A DNA stretch of 64,000 bases from assembly GCA_916048095.2 (NCBI GenBank), contig OU696584.1, positions 2,120,317-2,184,316 on the forward strand, read 5' to 3'. The DNA is from Sacculina carcini (lineage: Eukaryota; Arthropoda; Thecostraca; Sacculinidae). Positions 18,935 through 27,500 of this stretch are shown here, piece after piece. Each line of letters begins with the position of its first letter. Positions within the stretch are counted from its first letter, which is position 1. The position numbers were made by a program, and so were the translations under genes. Under the pieces are notes generated by a model. It searched no databases, was not told the origin of the DNA, and worked only from the letters and a program-made list of their open reading frames with translations.

Positions 18935-19750
18935 CTACGTAGCAACACGCCCCAGCTCTTGCTGATAATATGATCCGGCTATTGTCTTTCCGCTCGTGTC
19001 TTGCAGCTTGTACATTGGTACAGGTCGACGGGTACATATCGCCGATATGATAAACACCTCGCTGGAAAATGTCTGCGTATAGCCTTTCTCAAATATTGTT
19101 TTCGGTAGAGCGAGACGCACTTTATCGCCGACGCGTAATTTCGGCGTCTGCTTACGCGGTTTTCTCACATCAACCAAGTGCTGCGTCGCCATTGTCACGT
19201 GACTTGGCGCCATCCCGACGGATCGGTGATGAGTGTTGTTGTATTGCTCCAAAAGCCACGGAAGCATTTTCACATATCGTTTTGTATTGTTTTCGGTCAT
19301 GTATTTGTATATGAGCGAGAGAAATGTTCTGAAAAATCGTTCGACTATCCATGCTTTTCGAATAATTGTGGTTGTCGTATAATGATGAATATTGTATTCT
19401 TTCATTACACGCTTGAATTCGTGTCCGGTGAATTCTCGTCCCTTGTCGCTCATTATCTGCATCGGTATACAATTGTCCTTGAAAATAGAGTCCATTGCCT
19501 TGGCCACTGCCGGTCCGTTCTTGCTGCGTAATGTGCGCACATGTGCTTGCCTGCTGAATACATCTACAGCGGCCAACAGGTACTTTACCTGTGTATTGTG
19601 ACCTCGCAAACGACAGACATCGCACAAATCCACTTGCCATGTATCGTTCAAGCCCGAGCTGGTGTACGGATTGCGTGCAAACCGTTTACGCACTTGCCTA
19701 TGCAATTCACGAGTGGTCTGCGACCACTTCAACGTGGATACTTGAGCCAT
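18935..19750 (-). CDS. INT: Retroviral-like DDE integrase (INT)
   Basis: 271 aa. The rve fold active site is visible: Asp41 in TWQVDLCD, Asp102 in IMSDKGREF and Glu137 in IVERFF, with 34 residues between the last two. The N-terminal RELHRQVRKRF and the C-terminal KLRVGDKVRLALPK ... SSEVFIISAI segment (chromo/SH3-like) are typical of Polinton integrases. It would cut and join the element ends into host DNA, leaving short target duplications. Start ATG 19750 overlaps the end of the 193-aa gene. No stop or frameshift; in B only the last third survives. Confidence 0.9.
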   Translation of the reverse strand: MAQVSTLKWSQTTRELHRQVRKRFARNPYTSSGLNDTWQVDLCDVCRLRGHNTQVKYLLAAVDVFSRQAHVRTLRSKNGPAVAKAMDSIFKDNCIPMQIMSDKGREFTGHEFKRVMKEYNIHHYTTTTIIRKAWIVERFFRTFLSLIYKYMTENNTKRYVKMLPWLLEQYNNTHHRSVGMAPSHVTMATQHLVDVRKPRKQTPKLRVGDKVRLALPKTIFEKGYTQTFSSEVFIISAICTRRPVPMYKLQDTSGKTIAGSYYQQELGRVAT

Positions 19751-20310
19751 TTTCGTTTCGTGGACAGTATCTCACGATCGCTACTGTCTTCCTCCTCCAC
19801 CGCCTGACGACGTTTGTGTGTTGTTTGAACAGTATGTAAATTTGGTGCTGCTTCGCGCGGCAAGTTTAGCGATTCCACCAACGGTTTTATTTGTGCCCAC
19901 CCCACGGGTTGTGTTACACCTTTCCGTTGACGCACAATATAATTTATCAAATCAACAATATTACTATACGGAATTGGGTTTCGGTCAAGATGGAGCGTCC
20001 CCGTTTTGTTGTCCCATTCGAGCACTGTAGCCAACCGATCGAGAACGTACCGTGCCTGACGTTTATATGTGAGTGGAACCAGATCTAGCCATTTATCCTT
20101 GTTTTCGATTCGTTCTACCGATGGTGGAGCTGTAGCAGTCTCTCGTTTCGGATGCCATGCATCAACAAACTGAATTCGTTTGGTTTCGTCACTGGCCGTT
20201 GGGTTGAAGAGTATTTGTTACCGCTCCGGTATGGGAGTAGGTGCGATCCGATTCTGCATCTCCATATACGTCGCTTGCGATATGAGAACCATTCGTTGGA
20301 AGGCGCTCAT
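19729..20310 (-). pseudogene. Conserved Polinton protein (193 codons) with one stop
   Basis: Read from ATG 20310, the frame is open for 193 codons to 19729 except for a TAA at 20218-20220 (codon 31). The segment YKRQARYVLDRLA ... LEWD ... IVDLINYIV ... PVGW resembles a recurrent uncharacterised protein found beside Polinton integrase or capsid genes (from general memory of the family, not a search). The part after the stop could start at the internal Met at 20034 (101 aa). The tail is acidic then basic. Its end overlaps the integrase start. The gene is wholly deleted in B and outside C. Confidence 0.55.
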
Positions 20311-20332
20311 TATTTTGCAGACAGTATACAGC

Positions 20333-20638
20333 TTATAACCGATGCACCACGGGTATAAGGGCGGAGAGAAATTTTCCGCTTTGCACCAGCACTCGTTGTT
20401 TTTTCTTCAGTGACGGACGTTTGTCACCCAATTTACGCAGTATGCTCTTGTATTTGGATAGACGACGTTTTTGTTTCCTTTCCAAAGGAACACGGTCTTG
20501 TAGCACGTTGTTGCAAATTTCACAAATCGCCCGTATCAGAGCAGGGTCGTACGTGTTGAGAACGGCTTTTTGTTGACGATGCGTGAGACGTGGAAGAGCT
20601 TCGATGGTGGACCAACGACGTTTCAACGCCAAAGACAT
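20333..20638 (-). CDS. Conserved small basic Polinton protein (101 aa)
   Basis: Starts at ATG 20638 (MSLALKRRWST); the longer frame would need a GTG. A helical, Lys/Arg-rich protein: AICEICNNVLQDRVPL, then RRLSKYKSILRKLGDK and SLKKKQRVLVQSGKFL with a hydrophobic end. Proteins with this plan, a basic helical body with NVL...VPL and SLKKKR before a short hydrophobic C-terminus, recur in Polinton-like elements; their role is not known to me. A TATA box overlaps the end of the ATPase gene 35-45 bp upstream. In B it is fused to integrase remains by a deletion. Confidence 0.6.
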   Translation of the reverse strand: MSLALKRRWSTIEALPRLTHRQQKAVLNTYDPALIRAICEICNNVLQDRVPLERKQKRRLSKYKSILRKLGDKRPSLKKKQRVLVQSGKFLSALIPVVHRL

Positions 20639-20670
20639 TTTGGCAAATGACACTGGTCGGCAAAGTGTAC

Positions 20671-20683
20671 GGCTATTTATACC
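20671..20683 (-). promoter_or_regulatory. TATA box in the ATPase stop region
   Basis: Minus strand GGTATAAATAGCC: the last codons of the ATPase (Arg-Tyr-Lys-stop, AGG TAT AAA TAG) form a TATA box about 35-45 bp before ATG 20638. Identical in B (about 31377-31390). Confidence 0.55.
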
Positions 20684-21332
20684 TTAGTGCCGCCAAGTAC
20701 ACGATAATTGGTTCTTCCAGCACATTGCTGCGCACACGTAATCTGTTGTCGGTTTGTTGTCGCAAATCCACCAGCAAATGTCCATATGAACGCTGCATTA
20801 CATCGTGGTACACATCCATGATAAACTTGCTGTTTTCCGGCATGTACTGCTGAGCAAATGCACGTAGCGGAGTTTTATCGCGAAAGTTGCGAAAAAACAC
20901 GTAATAATTTGTATTCAAACTGATTGTACGATAATTGGGCGATTTCAAAAACGTGTTTTGAGTGACAAACACTACACTCATATTGACGTGACGGGATATT
21001 TTGGTAACCATGTCGCGTACCAACGACCCTTCGACCGCCTCCAGCATATCGTCAATTATCACCATGCACCCGTTTCTGCGTTTATGTTTACCGGCCAACT
21101 GTTGTATTTCCTCGTGCGTAGGTAGTCCGTGTCGCATTTCGTTGACCAAATGACTACCAATATGATCGGGTGCCACGTTTCCATGACAGTACAATACATG
21201 ATCTGGTCGAGTGGTGAGCACTTGATCAGACCGAGTCAGCATGTCGGCTATAAACCGACTCTTGCCGGATCCCGAAGGACCCGATAATATCATTGTGAAG
21301 GGTGTGACCAGTCTGGCGTCGTGTGTTTCCAT
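20673..21332 (-). CDS. ATP: Packaging ATPase (FtsK/HerA-A32 type)
   Basis: 219 aa from ATG 21332. Walker A GPSGSGKS at residues 18-25, Walker B CMVIIDDML around residues 89-97, and a VTQN motif around 123-126 in the position of the conserved Gln/sensor of the A32/FtsK-HerA packaging ATPases. In Polintons and related viruses this enzyme pumps DNA into the capsid. Length fits the family. TATAAATA at 21378-21385 lies about 50 bp upstream. Intact in A and in B, the only replication/packaging gene open in both copies. Confidence 0.88.
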   Translation of the reverse strand: METHDARLVTPFTMILSGPSGSGKSRFIADMLTRSDQVLTTRPDHVLYCHGNVAPDHIGSHLVNEMRHGLPTHEEIQQLAGKHKRRNGCMVIIDDMLEAVEGSLVRDMVTKISRHVNMSVVFVTQNTFLKSPNYRTISLNTNYYVFFRNFRDKTPLRAFAQQYMPENSKFIMDVYHDVMQRSYGHLLVDLRQQTDNRLRVRSNVLEEPIIVYLAALRYK

Positions 21333-21377
21333 GGCCACCGAGTATGACTCACTGATGATTCAGCAGAGTTGTACGTG

Positions 21378-21385
21378 TATTTATA
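21378..21385 (-). promoter_or_regulatory. TATA box of the ATPase gene
   Basis: CTATAAATACACG on the minus strand, 46-53 bp before the ATPase ATG. B has AACTATAAATACACG at the same place (about 30670-30684). Confidence 0.5.
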
Positions 21386-21502
21386 GAAACAAAGCTAGTA
21401 CGGTGAGAAGCACCAACGATAGGATGTTGACATGTATACAGACACACGTTTATACATCATTTTATATTTATACACAAATCATGGGCAAAAACAAAATATT
21501 TG

Positions 21503-24500
21503 TTAGTGTGTCTGTGTGTGCATGTACCCGTGAGGAAAGGTGCTGTAGTCGGGAAGGACCCCCCTCTTGCTGGCAACTATCCTATTAATCTTCTCCCCCC
21601 TTACAGTTACAATGTGAAAATCTATCGTTTTCTTGAACGTCTGAATGGGTACTTTAATCTGGGTGCCCGGGGTTGTCAAGAGGGACTTGAAACTTTCTGC
21701 AGTGATTAGTTGGTTAGTGGCGTATGACTGTGTTATTCCGCGCATTTTGATAACAGTGCATGCCTCGTTAGCAGAGTTAGTCACAGTGAAGGCGTAGTTC
21801 TTGGGAGACAAGCAGATTACAGAATTAATAAAGCTCTCCGGACCAAATGCAGTTAGTTCGTCCGTCATTTCACCCAGAAAGCGACCAGTGTTAATTTGCG
21901 GAAGCGTAGGCGCAGAAAGGTAAATTATGCTGTCGGTGTCACAATAAATTAGTTGGTTAGACTGAAGCTTTTCCATGAATGAATACAGATAGAGACGGGC
22001 TTGAGCAGTAACAAAAGAGGCAAGAATAATGTTTGTTTTAAGCGGTCCAGTGACTGTCTCGTCTGTCTTGTGTTTGTGTGTTATGCGCATGACAGCGTCC
22101 TCTTCTTCGTCAATGTCACCATCCTCCGAAGCGTCGGCCGACAGGAAAGGAATGAGATCACAGGCCGTGACGTCCAGAGCTGGATCATCCATCAACTCAA
22201 AGAAACGCTGCCGTGAAGTGACGAGTTCGGTCTGGTCGAGGCTGCAGCGCTGAGCCAACTTGCCCCACTGGCTGTTGAGGCACAGCTTGGCCACAGCTCT
22301 CAGGCCTGGGTTCTTGGCAACAGTCGGAAGGGTAATCTGCTCACGCTGCTCAATGTCATGTCGATACGTTTCACGCTCGGCGTCACATTGAACGTGAGCA
22401 GGATATCCCTCCGTAGCCACCTTCAACGCATGAAAATTGTTGATGTAGCCGGCAAACAACCCTCCACGGCCGTCATTGAACTGAGTGGTGGCTGGAAAGT
22501 GCCAAAACTCGAAAATTTCCAACAGACGATAACCCATGCTCAAAGCTTTTGCTACTTCCAACGACACCCAACTGGAAGTGAAACTGCGCTGCTCATCATC
22601 GTGCTCGCACACCATCCGACCGGTACAGAAGTCTTTGCCGTCGCCAACGTGCTGCTCGGAACAGCTCCTGCACAACGAAAAAACGAGGCGCTCGTTCACT
22701 CGGGCCGGAAGGGCTGGGAGGTGAATACTGCGAGGAGGTAGAATCCTACAGTGAACAATGCCAAAGTACTTGTGGAAATCGGAAACGGAAGGACGAAACA
22801 AAAACTCGGGATGACCAACTGGAAACTTGCCATACTTTAGAATATAGGGATAGAGGGAGCAAACGTCTACATAGTGAATTTTTTCGGTTTCAGAGCATTC
22901 TACAAAGTGACGAAACACCTCGGTTCTTCCGCCGTACAGTGCGTCGCGAACATTCATTGGCTCGACTGGACGCACAGATTCGGTGAAACGACGTTTGGTT
23001 TCGTCGTGCCCAATCATGGCGTCGTACTCGCATTCCCAGATGGAAATTACTTCTGTATCCGACCGGGAGGCCAGTTGTTCAAGGCGTTGTAGTGTGCGAT
23101 CGTAGAGCTGCTTTGGTGTCCGACATCCGGTGTTCATCACCGAGCGGCAGTTTTTGCTGACGCTCTTATTGCTACACTCACCAGAGTGCCCGTGCCCATG
23201 GAAATAACACCCGAGAAACTCGAAAAGCGGGTGATGGTCTCCCGCTTTGACGTAGCCGTCCACTTTGTACGGTCCAACACACACTTCACCAGAGTTCAGT
23301 GCGTGCTGGATATTGATACCGCGAGACGACGCCTCCAGCTCCAGCCACTGGATCGATTTCGTTGAGTAGTTACCCGTTGGACGGTAGTACAGCTGACTCG
23401 GAACCAAAGCCACAGTGTTTTTGCGCAAATAGTTTGACCGCCAGACAGTGTGGCACGCAGACGGTAATGTGACACACTGGAACGGGTCTGTTTTCGTGAC
23501 ACCGATGAACTGGTCACGGAAACGCATGGCGCCGAGACGAAGTACATTGACATCGTCTCGACAATATGCACCCATTTCACGGCGGAAATCATATGTCTTG
23601 CCAACTTGACTAGCATGCCAGGTCAGAAACTCGGCACGCTGGTCGACCGACATACGATCCGCATCAAACATGTCGACTGTCGGGAACGGTCCAACATAGG
23701 ACTGGTGATCAGGAGTGTTCATCGTGTGAGGAAAGAAACCTTTGCGGACGGAAATATTGAATGTTTTGGAAAATTTAGCGAGAGGCATAGGCAGGAAACT
23801 GAACGAATCAAGGAAATGAAGTTTGGAGTTGGGAAATTTGATGGAGAGGATTTTTCGACCGTTCATTATGAGATCTGGCAACATTCCCAGACTCAACGCA
23901 TATTCCACGACCAAGTTGTTGTCATAGCCTTGTGCGTAATGCGCTATGACTTTTGCTTGATCGTGGGAAAACAACCATCGACCAAAGTCCTGCAGCGTAT
24001 TCGGTCCGGAGAATACAAACTCATGCTGGTTAGTGCCGCAAACTGAGCAAGGATCGGAGATATTCTCGAAGCAAGCAGAACAGCAAATCTGACACACGCA
24101 ATAGTTGGGAACATGACGGTTAGTTTCAGGGATATTCATGCACTCGAAATCATAAAAAATATACAATTGCTTCTGATTAATTGCAGCAGGTTTAAGCGGC
24201 TGCAGAAAGCATCTGTGTGGGGTGGTGGAAACATCCTGCTTCGCGACCCGCTCCGTACAAAATGGGCACAAATATGTCCCACACACATGATGGTTTTTTG
24301 AGTGTGATTTGTACGTGACGTCACCACAAGTACGACATCCACGGCGCACACAACAACGAACATTCTTGTGGGCCGCGAAACAAGAGGCTGAGATAAAGTT
24401 CAAATTACAATCGGGACAGTGGACCAGAGCACCTTCCCTCACGCATTTTGTTGGTGATCCGCAGTCGTGGCATCCTCCGGCACAGGTGTGTTCGTTTTTG

Positions 24501-25532
24501 TGTATGTACGGTGTTTGACAGTGGTGGCAAAAGTAGGGTATGGAAAGGAATGCAGTGATAGAAGTGATTACGTCAAAGTGGTCGTGCGTGTGATACAAGT
24601 ACAGATGTGTGTTTCCCGTGCCGGAGGTGTGTACGTGTTTGTGCATGTGTTCTGACGAGTAAATGTGTACTGTGTAGTCGTGCAGGTGCTGTGTGAAAAT
24701 GTCCACTTCCCTTGTTCCCATCCGTGCCGTCCAGTCCAGTTGCGATGTCATGCACAGTCGTTTCGCCTCCTCCTCAAACGAATTTGTTCTTTCCTCCAAC
24801 CTCTTCATGCCTTGGCGGTGTCGTGCACTTTTGTCTGTGTTGTTGTGTATGTATATGGCAGCTGCCAGAGCTCGTGGGAGGCAGTGAGTCCCGGCAATCC
24901 GAAAGAAACATTTCTTGTTGGTAAACCAGGACTTCACGTCCCCCTTGAGCTTTAGCCTAGCAGCGCCGTGAATGTCGATATCCATGGTTGATTGTTGTTT
25001 GATGTGTGTGACTGTGAGGTGTAATGTGGAGTTGTTGCTGATGAATGACGCGTTTGACTGTGTGATGGATTCGAGCCTTGAAACAAACAACCAAATTCAT
25101 TTTTAATTTGATTATTTAATCTCGTAAATAAAATCTAGTAAATAAAACTAAATAATAATACAAAAACGCTTACCTTTTTGACAAAAGTGACGAGTCGAAA
25201 TCTCTGACGCGCCGAGGCACCAGGTATGCGTCCTGCTTGTAGTCGGCGTTGCGCAGAGTAATGCCCACATAGTCGTCAGGGTCCACTCCTTGGAGCACCT
25301 GACCCACCACAGCGTCGATGGTCGCCTCAATTGAAGCAATTGCTCCAATGACGTTGTCGGGCTCCGTAAAGCTCAGCTCCAGGTGGTACGATTTTCCTTG
25401 AGCTCTGAATCGCCGAACGTACCTTGAGCTCACGTCTTGCAAAACACATCGAATATTGCTCACCTCGGCAGTTTCTCCACGCTTCATTGGCGAACCGTCG
25501 TCCTCATCACTCAACCGATGCTTTGAAGCCAT
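21503..25532 (-). CDS. POLB: Protein-primed family B DNA polymerase, two exons
   Basis: Exon 1 25174-25532, exon 2 21503-25076. Exon 2 carries an OTU-like Cys segment (THCLPRALAAAI, near 24880), Cys/His-rich zinc-finger-like clusters (about 24480-24240), exonuclease motif FYDFECM (24139-24155), polymerase motif A DVCSLYP (about 22850-22870), motif B NSQWGK (22257-22278) and motif C YCDTDS (21925-21948). These are the signatures of protein-primed Polinton/adintovirus polymerases, which copy the linear element from its ends. Start at ATG 25532, downstream of the TATA box at 25651-25660. No stop or frameshift seen in A, so it may be intact. Confidence 0.9.
25077..25173 (-). other. 97-bp intron in the polymerase gene
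   Basis: The minus strand has AAAAG/GTAAGCG at the 5' side (intron starts 25173) and a T-rich TTTGTTTGTTTCAAG at the 3' side (ends 25077). Exon 1 ends two bases into a codon and exon 2 starts with one base, so phase is kept and the 120-codon first frame continues into the polymerase. Without splicing the first frame stops at 25170-25172. The exon 1 product resembles the N-terminal region of adintovirus-type polymerases. Confidence 0.75.
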
Positions 25533-25650
25533 CTCTCTCCGAAGCAATATGGCAGCAAATATAACAAACACGAAAAAACACTGGAGCACTAAAGACCGAC
25601 CCGCACGCAACAAACGATGAAACGAAATGATAGATGCGCACTGACTCGAC

Positions 25651-25660
25651 AATTTATATA
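25651..25660 (-). promoter_or_regulatory. TATA box of the polymerase gene
   Basis: TATATAAATT on the minus strand, 120 bp before ATG 25532, just inside the right TIR and next to NRF-1-like and CRE sites (TGATGACGTCAGCGCATGCGCAG at 25667-25690). It shows that the longer open frame starting at 25652 is not the real start. B has TATATAAATTGTCG at about 27374. Confidence 0.6.
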
Positions 25661-25678
25661 CGCTGGATGATGACGTCA

Positions 25679-25847
25679 GCGCATGCGCAGTATATCAAAA
25701 ACATGCACACACCATGATACCGTGCTGACGCCTGCGCATGCGCAGTACATCAAACACATTCCCCGCCAGTCTGGCGCCATCTCAAGGTCACCTTGGATGA
25801 TGCAATACACACATCATGATACCGTGCTGAAGTCTGCGCATGCGCAG
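25679..25847. promoter_or_regulatory. NRF-1-like palindromes, A right end
   Basis: TGCGCATGCGC(A) palindromes at about 25679, 25734 and 25836 and a CRE (TGACGTCA) at 25669-25676 precede the polymerase TATA box. The block mirrors 11053-11291. Confidence 0.5.
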
Positions 25848-25884
25848 TTTAAACACACTTGATAAATATTTTTAAATCAACTTG

Positions 25885-26375
25885 TTTTAACACAATTAAT
25901 TAACATAACCTAATATAATATACCAAATACGCGCGCCACTAATGTATCATGTGCGCCACAAGTGTCTCACAAATCTATAAATTAATTTAATTCTCATAAC
26001 CAAATATAATAAACATTAATATACCTAATAGGCGTCACAATTTTATCATGTGCGCCACAAGTGTCTCACAATTCTATAAATTAATTAATTAGAATAACCA
26101 AATATAATAAACAGTAATATACCAAATACGCGTGCCACTATTGTATCATGCGCGCCACAAGTGTCTCACAATTCTATAAATTAATTAGCATAACCAAATA
26201 TAATAAACATTAATATGCGCGCCATAATTGTATCATGTGCGCCGCATTTGTCTCACAATTCTATAAATTAATTAGCATAACCAAATATAATAAACATTAA
26301 TATGCGCGCCATAATTGTATCATGTGCGCCGCATTTGTCTCACAATTCTCTAAATTAATTTAATTGTACACTCGT
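25885..26375. repeat. ~95-bp TIR minisatellite, A right
   Basis: About five inverted copies of the unit at 10346-11010; two adjacent ones (around 26165-26350) are identical for nearly their whole length. Confidence 0.85.
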
Positions 26376-26425
26376 GCTTGCTCACTATATATACCACATT
26401 TAAACCATCTCTCTTGAACCTCTAC

Positions 26426-26492
26426 AATGGCCGAACTGCGTAAGACTCTGCTCGAGCCCCGAGGACCTCGGTTCGAATCCCAGCCGGGTAAA
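26426..26492 (+). other. tRNA-like block, A right TIR
   Basis: TGGCCGAACTGC (26428-26439) resembles a Pol III A box of Leu/Ser tRNA D arms and GGTTCGAATCCC (26470-26481) is a perfect T-loop/B box, followed by AGCCGGGTA. T-stem pairing is 4 of 5, but no matching 5' acceptor strand is seen and the total is shorter than a Leu or Ser tRNA, so it is a tRNA-derived or SINE-like piece rather than a working tRNA gene. Present in every Polinton TIR in the window, including the worn one at 1040-1110. Confidence 0.45.
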
Positions 26493-26941
26493 AAACTTTC
26501 TTCACTCGACACTACACTCTACACACAAATAATCGAAATAAATAAGATGAATTAAATAAAATAAATTAAATTAAATAAATAAAGTAAATCAATAAAATAA
26601 ATAAATGAATTAATAAATAAATAAATTGATTCAAATATGTATAGATGTCGCTGCTGCGTTCACAGGTACCGACGCTCACCATAGATGGCACCACTTCCGG
26701 TCAGGTATAGGCGGCGCCACTGGTCAGGTATAGGCGGCGCCACTGGTTAGGTATAGGCGGCGTTACTTCCAGTATAGAGGGCGCAACCTGTGCAAAAATG
26801 ACGTCATAAGGGGGCGGAGCCTAAACCGTGCAAAAACCTGTGACGTCATAAGGGGGCGGGGCCTAAAGCGTGCCCCCCCCCCTCCCCCTCCCCACTTCCC
26901 CCACTCTGTGCAAATGTCACAAAGTGTCGCGGCCTACTACT

Positions 26942-27500
26942 GTTATGATAATTAGTTGTGTTAAAACAAGTTGATTTAAAAATAAAATGAAATAAATTTG
27001 TTTGTTTGTTTAAACGGGTTAGTCAGTCGGATAATGTTTTATACACTGCGCATGCGCAGACGTCAGCACGTTATCATGATGTGGGTATTGCATCAGCCAA
27101 GGCGACCTTGAGATGGCGCCAGACTGGCGGGGAATGTGTTTGATGTACTGCGCTGTTGATGACGTTGTATGATAAGAGTGCATGCAGGAGCGATGTACTT
27201 TTACGGTGTGATGGAATGCAGTGCTGACGTCAGCACGTTATCATGGTGTGTGCATTGCACCGAGGTCATGGGTACAGAGGGTCAGAGGAAAAGCAGTAAG
27301 CAGTGTATGATAAGAGTGCATGCAGGTGCATGTTTTTCATATACTGCGCATGCGCTGACGTCAACATCCATCGTATATAAATTGTCGAGGCAGTGCGCAT
27401 CTGTCATTTAGTTTCATCGTTTGTCGCGTGAGGGTCGGTCTTTAGTGCTCCAGTGTTTTTTCGTGTTTGTTTGATTTGCTGCCATATTGTTTCGGAGAGA
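26942..27500 (+). promoter_or_regulatory. Polinton B inner TIR and polymerase promoter
   Basis: After the GTTAT duplication the B TIR resumes (AGTTGTGTTAAAACAAGTTGATTTAAAAAT, as at 11000 in A). It contains NRF-1-like palindromes near 27047 and 27345, CREs, two copies of a GATAAGAGTGCATGCAGG phrase (about 27169 and 27310) absent from A, and the polymerase TATA box near 27374. No gene. Confidence 0.55.

Larger units (their letters stand above)
9733..26941 (-). mobile_element. Polinton/Maverick A, complete 17.2-kb element
   Basis: Begins AGTAGTAGGCCGCG at 9733 and ends with the reverse complement CGCGGCCTACTACT at 26941. GTTAT lies directly outside both ends (9728-9732 and 26942-26946), a 5-bp target duplication; Polintons usually show 6 bp. 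The AG...CT termini, TIRs over 1.2 kb, and protein-primed polymerase, integrase, ATPase, protease and capsid genes define a Polinton (Kapitonov and Jurka class) or adintovirus-like provirus. All genes are on minus except one. A stop in the capsid gene and one in a 193-aa gene mean it is not fully intact. Confidence 0.92.
25703..26941 (-). repeat. Right TIR of Polinton A
   Basis: Reverse complement of 9733-11196, shorter by about 225 bp through fewer internal repeat units. Confidence 0.85.

Noticed and set aside
22001..24955. Plus-strand frames of 60-146 codons across the polymerase gene
   Set aside because: Antisense shadows of the polymerase; the real frame carries all motifs.
25533..25652. 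Longer polymerase exon 1 start at 25652 with a hydrophobic signal-like head
   Set aside because: The TATA box lies at 25651-25660, so the transcript should start downstream; 25532 is the better start.
26426..26492. Functional tRNA gene
   Set aside because: No acceptor-stem pairing, too short for a Leu/Ser type tRNA, no clear T-run terminator.
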